Shown here piece after piece: positions 1 to 8,975 of a stretch of DNA of 58,530 bases. Below the pieces are notes generated by a model. That model was not told the DNA's origin. It searched no databases and saw nothing but the letters and a program-made list of their open reading frames with translations. The DNA comes from an uncultured Acidimicrobiales bacterium (GTDB lineage Bacteria > Actinomycetota > Acidimicrobiia > Acidimicrobiales > SZUA-35): contig CALJSB010000010.1 of NCBI GenBank assembly GCA_937976305.1, positions 1-58,530 of the forward strand. The letters are read 5' to 3'. Position numbers and translations under genes: made by a program. Within the stretch, counting starts at the first letter, position 1; each line of letters begins with the position of its first letter.

Positions 1-975
1 GACGACGGGCGGGCGTTGGCCCGCAAGCTGGCCGACCATGTCGAGGTTGTGGTCGAGAACTTCCGGCCAGGGGTGATGAAACGCCTCGGCCTCGACTACG
101 ACGAGATCACTTCGACCAACCCCGGCGTCATCTACTGCTCGATCACGGGGTACGGACAGGACGGCCCCGAGACTGAGCGCCGGGCGTACGCCCCTGCCGT
201 GCACGCCGAAGTGGGGCTCCTCGAGATGACGGCTCGCCGGAGGCGCGAACCCGTGATGAACGAGATTGCGTCGTGGGCCGACCTGCAATCGGGCCTTCAG
301 GCCGCGTTGGGCATCGTGGCTGCCCTCCATCACCGCAACACCACCGGAGAGGGCCAGTACCTCGATGTGGCGATGGCCGATGTGATGCTGCAGATGACCG
401 AGTGGACTGCCGTCGAACTCGCGGGAGGCGAGGGAGACGGACGAGCAGTATTCGGCCCGGCCAACGCCCCGGTGGTCACGCTGGCGGACGGGTCGATGGC
501 GTCCATACCAGGAGACCCAGTGGTGCAGTGGCCGCTCTGGATGCAGGCTGTTGATGATCCAGAGTTGGCTGCCGATCCGCGATTCGCCGACCGTGAGCAG
601 CGGGTGGCCAGACGGGCTGAAGTCACCGAGGCCCTTCGGGCCTGGGCCCTCACAGTGCCTGACTTCCCAACGTTCGAGCAACGGATCGAAGCCGTTGGCA
701 TGGCAGCAGGTCAGGTGAAAACCATGGCTGACATGGTCAACGCCCCGTGGGCTGTGCATCGCGAGTCGTTCACCGACATCGGTGAGAACGAGCCAATCCT
801 GGTGCCCACCTCACCGTTTCGATTCAACGAGCTCGAGGCCGGGGTCGGCGGACCGACCCAACCGCAGGGAAAGGAAAACCGCGATGTGCTCAGAGAGCTG
901 CTCGACCTCGACGATGCCGAACTCGATCGTCTCGAAGGCGACGGCGTTCTCATTGAACGCCCCTTCAAGCCGTAA
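1..975 (+). CDS. Class III CoA-transferase (CaiB/BaiF family), 5'-truncated by window edge
   Basis: Class III CoA-transferases move CoA between a carboxylic acid and an acyl-CoA in the cytosol through an aspartyl-CoA intermediate. The frame is already open at base 1 (D-D-G-R-A-L), so the gene begins upstream; the TTG at base 16 is not a real start. 324 residues are visible against a usual length near 400, so the first Rossmann strand is missing. Seen: VENFRPGV near the start, ITGYGQDGP around residue 55, and S-W-A-D-L-Q-S-G, where the Asp aligns with the family nucleophile and is intact. The substrate cannot be read from the sequence. It ends tail-to-tail with the DUF3237 gene, 12 nt away. 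A second, fused CoA-transferase lies at 29142-31454. Confidence 0.9.
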   Translation, partial: DDGRALARKLADHVEVVVENFRPGVMKRLGLDYDEITSTNPGVIYCSITGYGQDGPETERRAYAPAVHAEVGLLEMTARRRREPVMNEIASWADLQSGLQAALGIVAALHHRNTTGEGQYLDVAMADVMLQMTEWTAVELAGGEGDGRAVFGPANAPVVTLADGSMASIPGDPVVQWPLWMQAVDDPELAADPRFADREQRVARRAEVTEALRAWALTVPDFPTFEQRIEAVGMAAGQVKTMADMVNAPWAVHRESFTDIGENEPILVPTSPFRFNELEAGVGGPTQPQGKENRDVLRELLDLDDAELDRLEGDGVLIERPFKP

Positions 976-987
976 CGACAGAGTTAC

Positions 988-1425
988 CTACTTGATGGCG
1001 TAGATCTCATAGGTGACGCCGTTGTCATCAGTGGACCCCATGCCGATGCACACCAGACTGTTCAGCCAGGCGTAGCGCTCATCGCCCGTCTCGAAGCGGG
1101 GCTGGGAGCGAATGGCGGTGTTCCCCTCAGCGTCTGGTCCGCCGAGACCCACGTAGTGCACGTAGATGTCGGCGCCGTCGCCGGTTCGGAGCGACAGGCG
1201 TACATCGAGTGAGAATCTGCCGTCATCCAACAGCGTCACCCAGTCGCCACCAGCAACACCGGGGATCATCTCGGCCTCGATCTTGGGGCCCGACAAGGTT
1301 GCCGACGTCACCGTGGCCACCATCTTCGAACCGTATGGACCGCGCTTGACGAAGGGCCTTTCGACCTCGTTTGTCGCTGCGGTCAGCGTGCCAATGTGTT
1401 CAACGGGAAGTGCATCGAGAGCCAT
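988..1425 (-). CDS. DUF3237 domain protein
   Basis: A 145-residue protein matching the DUF3237 pattern: GPKIEAEMIPGVAGGDW in the middle, the strand pair SLDVRLSLRTGDGADIYV, then RFETGDERYAWLNSLVCIGMG near the end. The family is a small beta-barrel of unknown biochemical function. The frame is open upstream into msrA, but the ATG at 1425 gives the family's usual length and N-terminus (MALDALPVEHIGTL). It lies 16 nt after the msrA stop and may be co-transcribed. A TAGCTT hexamer 8 nt before the ATG could also drive it separately. The family assignment is solid and the function unknown. Confidence 0.8.
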   Translation of the reverse strand: MALDALPVEHIGTLTAATNEVERPFVKRGPYGSKMVATVTSATLSGPKIEAEMIPGVAGGDWVTLLDDGRFSLDVRLSLRTGDGADIYVHYVGLGGPDAEGNTAIRSQPRFETGDERYAWLNSLVCIGMGSTDDNGVTYEIYAIK

Positions 1426-1441
1426 GGGCCCCGAAGCTAGC

Positions 1442-2074
1442 TCAGGCGTAGGAAACCTGACAGAAGCCGTGATTGCAGTAACCGTTTGGCACCTTGGCCA
1501 GATACTGCTGGTGGTAGTCCTCGGCGTAGTACCACGACGTGAGCGGAGCGATCTCGGTGGTGATCTCGCCATACCCCGCACCGGTCAGCTTGGCCTGATA
1601 GGCCTCGCGGCTCGCCTGGGCGGCGGCAAGCTGCTCGTCGCTGTTGGTGTAGATGGCGCTGCGGTACTGGCTGCCCACGTCGTTGCCCTGACCCATGAAC
1701 TGGGTTGGATCGTGGTTCTCCCAGAAGATCTTGAAGAGCTCCTCGATGCTGACAGTGGCGGGGTCAAACACCACAAGCACAGCTTCGGCGTGACCCGTCA
1801 TCGACGTGCAGGTCTCTTCATAGGTGGGGTTGGGTGTTGTGCCGCCGCTGTAGCCGGCTGCGGTGGAATAGACCCCGGGAAGCTGCCAGTAGAAACGTTC
1901 GGCTCCCCAGAAACAACCCATCCCGACCACGAGCGTGTCCATGCCTTCAGGCCACGGGCCCTTGAGCGGATTGCCGTTGACGAAGTGAGTTGCTGGTACG
2001 TCGACTTCGACATCGCGTCCAGGCAAACAGTCTTCGGGTGCCGGTGGCGGACTGGGCTTGCGGCCAAACAACAT
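1442..2074 (-). CDS. msrA: Peptide methionine-S-sulfoxide reductase MsrA
   Basis: Reduces methionine-S-sulfoxide in oxidised proteins, using thioredoxin as reductant. The 210-residue product has the catalytic motif GCFWGAE (Cys54), the downstream block [13 protein letters not shown], and a C-terminal pair in [12 protein letters not shown] (Cys200, Cys205) that fits the resolving cysteines of three-Cys MsrA enzymes. The ATG at 2074 is preceded by a good ribosome binding site (CCAGGAGAG, 7 nt spacing), unlike many heads in this window. It lacks a signal peptide, so it is cytosolic. The DUF3237 gene follows on the same strand. Confidence 0.95.
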   Translation of the reverse strand: MLFGRKPSPPPAPEDCLPGRDVEVDVPATHFVNGNPLKGPWPEGMDTLVVGMGCFWGAERFYWQLPGVYSTAAGYSGGTTPNPTYEETCTSMTGHAEAVLVVFDPATVSIEELFKIFWENHDPTQFMGQGNDVGSQYRSAIYTNSDEQLAAAQASREAYQAKLTGAGYGEITTEIAPLTSWYYAEDYHQQYLAKVPNGYCNHGFCQVSYA

Positions 2075-2131
2075 GTCGAGACTCTCCTGGATCGTGGGGT
2101 TGGGGGTTTCGTGTAGTTGGGACGAGCGCCG

Positions 2132-5026
2132 TCAGGCTTCGCCTGACTGGGTGGACGTCGTCGGCGGTTCGACACCGAGCAGGTTGCCCAATTGGTCGAG
2201 AACATCTTGCGCGTTGCCCCGCAGTTCTCGAGCTTCCTCTTCGGTCTCGGCCTGGTCTGCCAACTCGAGATATTCGTTTGCGAGGCCGATCAGCTCGGCG
2301 GCCGAGAGTCCGTCGAGGTCGTCGGGAGTGACGAAGGGGACGTCATCTTCGACTTGATTGTCGTCAGTGTCTGCTCCGTCGGGTGAAACGTCCTGCGGGA
2401 CATCGTCGTCGGTGGCCGCCCGACCAACGAGCAGGCCATCGATGGCTTGATCGAGAGTCGGAGCCATGGAGATCCGAGATCCGTTGACGGCAACGATCTG
2501 ATCGAGGGCGGGAACACCGGTGTCGGTTCGAGCCTTGAGGTAGATCGGTCTCACGTACACGATGGTCTCGTCGAGCAACACGATCTGCATCTCGCCAAAC
2601 AACACCTCGGACGACTCGTTGCCGTCACGGATGAACGCCGCAACCGTCGGTTGCTCACGAATGTCGGAGTCAACGAGGTCAGGCGCCTGGATCACACCGT
2701 CGGGAAGGTCGTACACAACCAGCTCGCCGTAGCGGTCCGGATCGGACCGGGCCACCATCATGGCCGTGAGCGTCGGGCGTCCGCTGCTCGCACCACTGGA
2801 TTGCGGCACAAACGCTCGTTGGATCGTGAAGTCCTCAGCTTCTTCGCCGGGAAGCCGGGCCACACGGTACTGCGGGTCCATCGATCGCGAGGCCGCATCG
2901 TCGTCGCCAGCTGCGGTGGTCGGCTGCGATGCAATCCTCCAGAACAGAGCGTTCTCGAGGAACTGGATCGGATCATCGAGGTGGTACTGGGTCCACACAT
3001 CGGACTGCACGGTGAAAATATCGGTCGGGTACCGGAAGTGGCTGGCGATGGAGTCTGGCGCCTCTGATACGGGCTTGAAGAGATCAGGGAAGGCCTTCGC
3101 GTAAGCGTTCACGATCGGGTCGCTGTCGTCAACGATGTAGAAAACAACGTCGCCGGTGTACCCGTCGACCACGGCCTTGACCGAGTTGCGTACGTAGTTG
3201 AAGCCGCTGGAGAGATCAGCGCTCGACGTCAATGAGCTCGAATCAAGGGCCTGGGAGTACGGGAACTTGTCGGTGGTCGTGTAGGCGTCGACGACCCAGC
3301 TCACTTGACCATCAGCCAGGACCGGATACGGATTGGAGTCGAACTCGAGGAACGGTGCCAGGGTCTGCACTCGATCCTCGACGTCGCGGATGTAGATGGC
3401 ACGACTCTCTGGTTCGATGAAGTCAGAGATGAGCACATCGAGTTCGCGGAACCGCAGCGAGAACACGGCCCGCCTGAAGAACGAACCGATCTCGACACCA
3501 CCCGTGCCGTCGTAGCGGAAGGCGCTGCTGAACGAGTCTTCGTCGCGGCCGGCACCAACAATGGCGTAGCCGCTCAGATCTTCGCCGATGTAGACCTGCG
3601 GTTGTTCGAGTTGGCCCTCGAACCCGTCAGCCAAGATCAGATCGGTGTCGGACGCCGACACGAGATACGCCGGCTGGCCGTTGCTCGGCTTCTGATCAGC
3701 GGCAGCTATGACGGCGCCATAGCCGTGGGTGAAGACGAGTCGCTGCTGCTCCCAACCCTGCTGGCTGAGGAATACCGGATTCAAACCTCGCACGCCGACC
3801 ACGACCGGTTCGAGATCGCCGTTCACGTCGTATCGGTCGACATCGAGCAAGTCGGGGAAGTCGTAGAGATCGAGGCGGGCTTGCTCGCGCTTGAACGCGT
3901 CGTCGGCAAGCTCGCCGTCGACGATGTGCACATCGTCGATGATGCTCTGGCTTGCTGCGAGGTCATCACCCGTGAGAGAGGACCGGTAGGAATAGGGCTC
4001 GACAGTGAGACGCTCGCTATCGAGGCCGAACGCGAATCTGGTTGCGGCGATGTTGTCGCCGATGTATCGCTCTTCGCGAGCCGTTTCGACCGGCTCGACC
4101 CGCAGCCGTTGGTACAGCGCGGGAAAGATGCCACCGACGATGATGTGGCTGATGGCCCACAGACCGACGGCGACGAGGGGAAGGCCCCAGCCCTTGCGCC
4201 AGATGTTGGCAACAAACAGCGCAGCGCCAAACAGCGAAATCAGCACCAAGAGATTCAGAGCGGGAAGCTGCACCTCGACGTCGGTGGCGAGCGCACCGTC
4301 GTAGGCGCCTCGGCGGGCGTTGACGAGTTCGAACCGGTCGAAGAAGTAGGCGACCGCCCGGATGATGGCCAGGAAGGCCAACAGAATCGAGAGGTGGATT
4401 TTCACGCCGTTGGTGGCCCGCTCCCCTGGTGCCGAGGAGGCCCGGATTCCACCGTTGAGGTAGTGGGCGATCAGCGTGATGATGAGCGCGAAAACAAAGG
4501 CGGCAAAGAGCCAGTCGATCAGGAACGTCCAGAACGGCAACTGAAAGACGTAGAACGAAGCGTCACGGCCAAAGAGGGGGTCGGCAACTCCGAACTCTTC
4601 GCCGTTGTTGAAGAGAATCCAGGTTCTCCACTGCGATGAGGTGTTCGCGCCTGCGACCACGGCGAACACGCCGGCGAGAATGATCCGTAGTCGGCTGCTG
4701 CGGGAGCCAACGAGTTGGTGATAGCGCTCGATGAGATCTTCCTCGGGGCTCTCGGGGCGGAACTCCGGAGCAAAGCGATCAGCCAGGTACAGGTTGACCC
4801 ACAGGATCGCGAAAATGATGGTGGTGAAGACCGCAGCTAGCGCCAACTTGGTGGCGAGGATGCCACTCCAGACCTCGGATTGACCAAGCTGGTCGAACCA
4901 CAAGAAGTCGGTGTAGAGGCCTGCTGCCCCACTTGCTGAGATGAACAGCACGAAGACCAGCCCGAGGGCGACCAACATGAGGGTTCGGAAACGAGACGGC
5001 TGAGGTCGATCGCGGACGGCGCGCAT
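2132..5026 (-). CDS. UPF0182 family large membrane protein
   Basis: A 964-residue UPF0182 protein, a family common in actinobacteria and of unknown function. The N-terminal third has about seven hydrophobic helices, beginning with LMLVALGLVFVLFISASG. A long soluble region, probably extracytoplasmic, follows, with typical stretches such as VRGLNPVFLSQQGWEQQRLV. The C-terminus is acidic (a D/E-rich linker) and ends in a helix around EYLELADQAETEEEARELRG. I chose the ATG at 5026; a TTG three codons upstream is possible. TATCCT lies 8 nt before the ATG, so it may be leaderless. It follows the DivIVA-domain gene after 61 nt. Confidence 0.9.
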   Translation of the reverse strand: MRAVRDRPQPSRFRTLMLVALGLVFVLFISASGAAGLYTDFLWFDQLGQSEVWSGILATKLALAAVFTTIIFAILWVNLYLADRFAPEFRPESPEEDLIERYHQLVGSRSSRLRIILAGVFAVVAGANTSSQWRTWILFNNGEEFGVADPLFGRDASFYVFQLPFWTFLIDWLFAAFVFALIITLIAHYLNGGIRASSAPGERATNGVKIHLSILLAFLAIIRAVAYFFDRFELVNARRGAYDGALATDVEVQLPALNLLVLISLFGAALFVANIWRKGWGLPLVAVGLWAISHIIVGGIFPALYQRLRVEPVETAREERYIGDNIAATRFAFGLDSERLTVEPYSYRSSLTGDDLAASQSIIDDVHIVDGELADDAFKREQARLDLYDFPDLLDVDRYDVNGDLEPVVVGVRGLNPVFLSQQGWEQQRLVFTHGYGAVIAAADQKPSNGQPAYLVSASDTDLILADGFEGQLEQPQVYIGEDLSGYAIVGAGRDEDSFSSAFRYDGTGGVEIGSFFRRAVFSLRFRELDVLISDFIEPESRAIYIRDVEDRVQTLAPFLEFDSNPYPVLADGQVSWVVDAYTTTDKFPYSQALDSSSLTSSADLSSGFNYVRNSVKAVVDGYTGDVVFYIVDDSDPIVNAYAKAFPDLFKPVSEAPDSIASHFRYPTDIFTVQSDVWTQYHLDDPIQFLENALFWRIASQPTTAAGDDDAASRSMDPQYRVARLPGEEAEDFTIQRAFVPQSSGASSGRPTLTAMMVARSDPDRYGELVVYDLPDGVIQAPDLVDSDIREQPTVAAFIRDGNESSEVLFGEMQIVLLDETIVYVRPIYLKARTDTGVPALDQIVAVNGSRISMAPTLDQAIDGLLVGRAATDDDVPQDVSPDGADTDDNQVEDDVPFVTPDDLDGLSAAELIGLANEYLELADQAETEEEARELRGNAQDVLDQLGNLLGVEPPTTSTQSGEA

Positions 5027-5087
5027 TGTCGGCAAGGATACCCCCCGTGCCGCATGAGAGGAGATCGGTCGATCTGCCCCCTGTTGA

Positions 5088-7250
5088 CTAGTCGGCAGCC
5101 GCCACGATGCAGCGACAGCCCGGGGCCCCGAGAGGCCGTGTATGACCGGTCGGGAACTTCTTTGGCTTCTTCACCGACTGAAGTGTGTTGTCGTGACAAT
5201 CCGCATCGGTGTCGTCGCGAGGATCTGCCAGCCACGCCAACTTCGTGCCTTTCGGAATGGCCTCGTAGAGGCCCATCACAAAGGCCTCGGCCAGCGCGTC
5301 GTCGGCAAGCTCGGGAAGAATTGAGGTCCGGAACTCCCGGTAATGAGCCCGGATGGGTTCGATGACATCCTCGGGATCGTCGGCCGCTCCGACCGACGCC
5401 TCAACGCGAGTGCGCATCGGCTCCACCAGTGCACGGGCGGTCTTGTCGACGAGCTCATCGACCAACGACGATGGTGCCGTTTTGCCGCCTCCGTGCTGCG
5501 CTCCGGCATCAGCCATCGAGGTCAGGGCAGGCGTCAGCGCGTCGAGGTAAGGCAACAAAGCGGCTCGGGCCTCGGGAAGTTGATCGATCGAGGGCGCTCC
5601 ACGGGCCCGACGCAAACGGTCGAGCACCTCGCTTTGATCGTCGGCAAGAGCACGTTTGAACTGGCGACGGAAGTCGGGTCCGAATCGAGTCATGGCGATG
5701 TCTCGAGCAACGAACGGTTCTGGCAACTCGATCTCGGGTTCGACAGCTTCTGAATCGACTTCGTCTGCCTCAGCGTCAGCTATCGCTGCGTCAGTCGCAG
5801 CTGTGCCGGCTGTGGCCGTGCCGGCAGTGGCTGCGTCGGCCTCTTCTGAGTCAGCACCGTCGGTGCCGGCGTCGCTTCCTCCGCCGTCAGCACCAGCGCC
5901 ATCGGCATTCGCGGCCTCAGCAGCCGCACCACCAGCATGGTCTTCACCTGGTTCGTCGGCTCGATCAGCACGAATGCGTTCGAACAAGTCGTCTTCGGAG
6001 ACTTCGACTCCGTCACCGCGGGCGGTGTCGAGTTCGACAGCCAAGGCAGCAGCGGCTTTGTCGGGGGCAACCTCAGCCGCCGGCATGCGACCCTCGAGTG
6101 CCTGTTTGGCTTCTGGCACTGCTGCGGTGAGTTCGTTGATGGCTTCTTCGAGCTCACGTCGCACCGTGCCGAGAGAGCGAGCGAGTCGATCCCGAGCAGC
6201 CTTGGTCTGGTCGAGTTGGTTACGACCAACTCGACGCTTCTCGACCAGATCGCTCAACACTTTTTCGCGAAGCGTCTGCGCCTCGGTGAGCATGAGGCGG
6301 GCCTCCTCGCGTGCAGCATCGCGAGAGGTTGAAGAGTCGGCCTCGGCCTCGGCCCGGATTCGAGCGGCCTCGGCGTCCGCATCGGCCTTGCCCGAAGCCG
6401 CCCCCTCCCGCACGAGTGTTGCCTCTTCTTCGGCTGTTTGTCGGATCTCGTTGGCGACCTCTTCGGCCCGCGTCTTGAGCGCTGCGGCAACTTCCTCGCC
6501 TGCAGCTCGGCTAGCTTCGATCTCGGCAGTGGCCTCCGCCCGGGCCGCCTCGGCCTCGGCCTCAGCACTGTCGCGGAGGGTCGTTGCTTCGGTGGTGGCC
6601 TTAGCGACCAGCGCAGCGGCCTCGACCTTCGCGTTCGACACGCTCGTCGACGCGGCCTCATCAGCTTCCTTCTTGGCCGCAGCAAGCGCCTCGGCTTGTT
6701 CTTTCGACGCAGCGGCCAATCGATCGCGATGCTCTTGCTCTTCGGTCTCGAGGGCAGCGCGACGATCAGCGACTTCGGTTTCGGCCTTGGCTCGAATCTC
6801 GCCGGCCGCAATCCGCGCCGATTGCAGCACTCGAGCGGTTTCCTCACCCAACAGTTCGGTCAGCTGATCATCATCGAGATCTGCAAGGCTCTCGGCGCCG
6901 TTCTTGCCAGAGCTGGATTCGCCCTTGGCCGCACGGCCATTGTTTGGCTCCGCTTCGACCTTCCTCTTCGCCTCAGCAGCCGCTTTCTCAGCGGCACCGA
7001 GGGAGGTCTTGTAATCGTCTCGCTCTTTTGTCGCCGCATCGAGGGCCTCTTTGAGGCTCTTCAGCTCAGCGTCATTGTTCGAGCTCGCGGCAGCGACCGC
7101 TGAAGCAGAGCGTTGCTGTTCGCGCAGCGCCCCCGCGAGGGAGGCCAGATATTGGCGGACTTCAGTGGGATCGAAGCCACGAACCTTGGTCGTGAACGAC
7201 TTGGTTTCGACCTCGGACGGCTCGAGATTTGGGTTGGCAGAGTCGACCAT
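5088..7250 (-). CDS. DivIVA-domain coiled-coil protein with Cys-rich C-terminal domain
   Basis: A 720-residue protein. Residues about 15-50 (FTTKVRGFDPTEVRQYLASL) match the DivIVA N-terminal fold, which binds curved or polar membrane. Residues about 60-380 are a long Ala/Glu/Arg-rich coiled coil. An acidic Ala/Gly/Asp-rich linker follows to about 500, then a folded region to 720. The end has W673, C685-H686, FPTGH and GAPGCRC (C712, C714). That layout resembles the C-terminal motif of phage Mu gpF/SPP1 gp7-type minor head proteins and could bind metal. This is seen by eye only. Start ATG 7250 has TAGCAT 6 nt upstream. A role in cell-pole or septum organisation is inferred from the N-terminus alone. 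Confidence 0.8.
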   Translation of the reverse strand: MVDSANPNLEPSEVETKSFTTKVRGFDPTEVRQYLASLAGALREQQRSASAVAAASSNNDAELKSLKEALDAATKERDDYKTSLGAAEKAAAEAKRKVEAEPNNGRAAKGESSSGKNGAESLADLDDDQLTELLGEETARVLQSARIAAGEIRAKAETEVADRRAALETEEQEHRDRLAAASKEQAEALAAAKKEADEAASTSVSNAKVEAAALVAKATTEATTLRDSAEAEAEAARAEATAEIEASRAAGEEVAAALKTRAEEVANEIRQTAEEEATLVREGAASGKADADAEAARIRAEAEADSSTSRDAAREEARLMLTEAQTLREKVLSDLVEKRRVGRNQLDQTKAARDRLARSLGTVRRELEEAINELTAAVPEAKQALEGRMPAAEVAPDKAAAALAVELDTARGDGVEVSEDDLFERIRADRADEPGEDHAGGAAAEAANADGAGADGGGSDAGTDGADSEEADAATAGTATAGTAATDAAIADAEADEVDSEAVEPEIELPEPFVARDIAMTRFGPDFRRQFKRALADDQSEVLDRLRRARGAPSIDQLPEARAALLPYLDALTPALTSMADAGAQHGGGKTAPSSLVDELVDKTARALVEPMRTRVEASVGAADDPEDVIEPIRAHYREFRTSILPELADDALAEAFVMGLYEAIPKGTKLAWLADPRDDTDADCHDNTLQSVKKPKKFPTGHTRPLGAPGCRCIVAAAD

Positions 7251-7256
7251 TCTGCC

Positions 7257-7262
7257 ATGCTA
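7257..7262 (-). promoter_or_regulatory. Leaderless -10 element for the DivIVA-domain gene
   Basis: TAGCAT ends exactly 6 nt before the ATG at 7250, so transcription would begin at the start codon. There is no Shine-Dalgarno sequence between them. Confidence 0.5.
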
Positions 7263-7297
7263 GGTCGCCACGCACCCACGGAACGTGACGGCTCGGT

Positions 7298-8452
7298 CTA
7301 CGAGGCGCTCGGCGTGAACTCTTCGAGCGCCTGTACGTTGCCACCAAGCGTCTCGAGGAACGCAAGAGCCTCTTCAATGTTGGCAACGGGGACGATTTGC
7401 ACATCATCGCCGCCGCGAATTCGAACCTGCTCGATGCGGTCCTCACCCAGGGCGAGCGGAACGATGAAGTACTCGATGCCGAGCTCCCGAACTGCCGCCG
7501 CCTTCTGCTCAACGCCGCCGACGCTGCCAACCGAACCATCGAAGTTGATCGTGCCAGTGACAGCAATCTCGGCCCCGCCGGTCAGCTCGCCTGGTGTCAA
7601 ATCATCCAGGATGGCCAAGGTGAAGGCGAGACCCGCCGATGGACCGCCGACGGATCCGGAGTCGATCTCAACATCAAACGGAATCTCAGGATCCAAGAAC
7701 TCGATTTGATCGATGGGGCCCACGCCGAGGAACGCCTGATCAGGATTGTCTTCACGTGGCCCGAGCACAACGCTGCGAACCTCTCGCCCGTCGGTGCCGA
7801 CCGGCTGCACTTCGATCTCGATCTCGTCACCCGGAACTTTGTCGACCAAGAAGTCGACGAGCTCGGATGCAGCCAGAATCGGCTCACCGTCTATCGAGCG
7901 AATGATGTCGCCTTCTTCGAGGACGCCAACGGCGGAAGCTCCTTCGACGATCTCGAAGATCAGCACACCGTTTGAGCTGATGGTGTCGTAACCGAGTTGT
8001 TCGAGGGCGACGGCGGTAGCGACATCCTGAGAGTCGGCCATGAGCGCAAGGTTGGCTTCACGATTCTCGTCGGCGGAACGATCGCCGAGAATCACCTCTT
8101 CGGGAACGAGTTCGCTGTCGTCATCGAAGGAAATCCAAAGGTGCTCCCACAGCGAAGGGTTTGTTCGCAGGCGGACCGTGGTGAACAAGAGCTCACCGTC
8201 GGATGGGAAGGTATCGGTACCTTCAACCGCAATGAGAGGCTCGGTGTCTCGAGCCGAGCCGGGCACCAGCGCGACGTAGTCGGTCTTAAAGAAAAAGCCG
8301 GCGGCGACGGCCGCAGCGGCCACAAGAAACACCGTGATGCCGACGTTGCGCCACAGCTTGGACTGCCAGTCGTCACCAGACGAAGTGGGCGTTGACGCTA
8401 GGATCGGCTCGTCCCCGCTCTCTGCGGACTCGCTTCTCGTTGACTCAACCAT
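7298..8452 (-). CDS. PDZ and Lon-type (S16) protease, YlbL family
   Basis: A membrane-anchored serine protease of the YlbL/PDZ-Lon type, common in actinobacteria. After a charged N-terminus comes one transmembrane helix (VGITVFLVAAAAVAAGFFF), placing the rest outside the membrane. A PDZ domain follows (ASAVGVLEEGDIIRSIDGEP), then a Lon proteolytic domain. The catalytic Ser is in SGSVGGPSAGLAF and the catalytic Lys in GGVEQKAAAVRELG; both are intact. I chose the ATG at 8452, preceded by GTAGAGGCA, over an upstream TTG at 8482. The product is 384 residues. Family members are thought to process membrane or envelope proteins; the substrate here is unknown. Divergent from a small membrane protein gene. 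Confidence 0.88.
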   Translation of the reverse strand: MVESTRSESAESGDEPILASTPTSSGDDWQSKLWRNVGITVFLVAAAAVAAGFFFKTDYVALVPGSARDTEPLIAVEGTDTFPSDGELLFTTVRLRTNPSLWEHLWISFDDDSELVPEEVILGDRSADENREANLALMADSQDVATAVALEQLGYDTISSNGVLIFEIVEGASAVGVLEEGDIIRSIDGEPILAASELVDFLVDKVPGDEIEIEVQPVGTDGREVRSVVLGPREDNPDQAFLGVGPIDQIEFLDPEIPFDVEIDSGSVGGPSAGLAFTLAILDDLTPGELTGGAEIAVTGTINFDGSVGSVGGVEQKAAAVRELGIEYFIVPLALGEDRIEQVRIRGGDDVQIVPVANIEEALAFLETLGGNVQALEEFTPSAS

Positions 8453-8525
8453 TGCCTCTACCTGTCGGACGCTTCCGACCAATCTGTACTAGAACTGCGA
8501 CCGCCTCCTGGGGCCACGAACTCAC

Positions 8526-8747
8526 ATGACCACTCACGCTGCCACCTCAGAAGAAGTTCGTCCAAACGCCTGGCAACGCTGGCGCGCCTGGCGGAAACGC
8601 ACATCCGTGCGAACGCCCATCTGGAAGCGCCTGACATCGTTGATCAGTCTCGGATCAATCGTCATCATTGTCGGGATTCTCATCGCTGCACTTCTCGGTG
8701 TTCTGGCGTTGTTGATGCTTGTCATCTTGGAGTCTGCCGCTCGCTGA
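8526..8747 (+). CDS. Small single-pass membrane protein, unknown
   Basis: A 73-residue protein with a basic N-terminal half (AWRKRTSVRTPIWKRL) and one long hydrophobic helix (IVIIVGILIAALLGVLALLMLVIL), so N-terminus inside. I do not recognise a family. It is divergent from the PDZ-Lon protease, 73 nt apart, and is followed by a strong hairpin terminator, which supports it being a real transcribed unit. No clear ribosome binding site precedes the ATG. Confidence 0.6.
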   Translation: MTTHAATSEEVRPNAWQRWRAWRKRTSVRTPIWKRLTSLISLGSIVIIVGILIAALLGVLALLMLVILESAAR

Positions 8748-8792
8748 CGAAAGCCAGTGGAAAGCGTCGATATTCCCGCAACCCAAAATGCC

Positions 8793-8822
8793 AAGAAGCC
8801 TCCGTCGAGACGGAGGCTTCTT
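8793..8822. terminator. Perfect 14-bp inverted repeat, bidirectional terminator
   Basis: AAGAAGCCTCCGTC and its exact complement flank a 2-base centre (effective loop 4-6 nt), beginning AAGAAG and ending CTTCTT, so each strand has a T-rich 3' edge. It sits between the converging small membrane protein gene and the hypothetical gene at 8976-9461 and can serve both. Confidence 0.8.
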
Positions 8823-8882
8823 GCTCAACGCCCGCGCAGAACAACAGCGCGTACTTGTTTCAACTCAGAGGCATCGTGACGC

Positions 8883-8933
8883 TGTCGACACCGTGTCGTG
8901 TTACCGACACCGGGCTGTGTTGTCGACACCGTG
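8883..8933. repeat. Direct repeat of TGTCGACACCGTG with a third partial copy
   Basis: TGTCGACACCGTG occurs at 8883-8895 and 8921-8933, with ACCGACACCGGG between them. Each full copy contains the 8-bp palindrome TGTCGACA. It lies in the 150-bp gap between the terminator and the stop of the 8976-9461 gene. Nothing else is seen in this gap. Confidence 0.5.
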
Positions 8934-8975
8934 GTTGGGACTCGTCCGGGGCGGCGGAGTTGTTGCTGAGAAGGC

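Noticed and set aside
3305..4639. Open frame of 444 codons on the plus strand
   Set aside because: It is antisense to the UPF0182 gene, with no family features; GC-rich codon bias on the other strand explains it.
5656..6867. Open frame of 403 codons, Ser/Ala-rich
   Set aside because: Antisense shadow of the Ala/Glu coiled coil of the DivIVA-domain gene.
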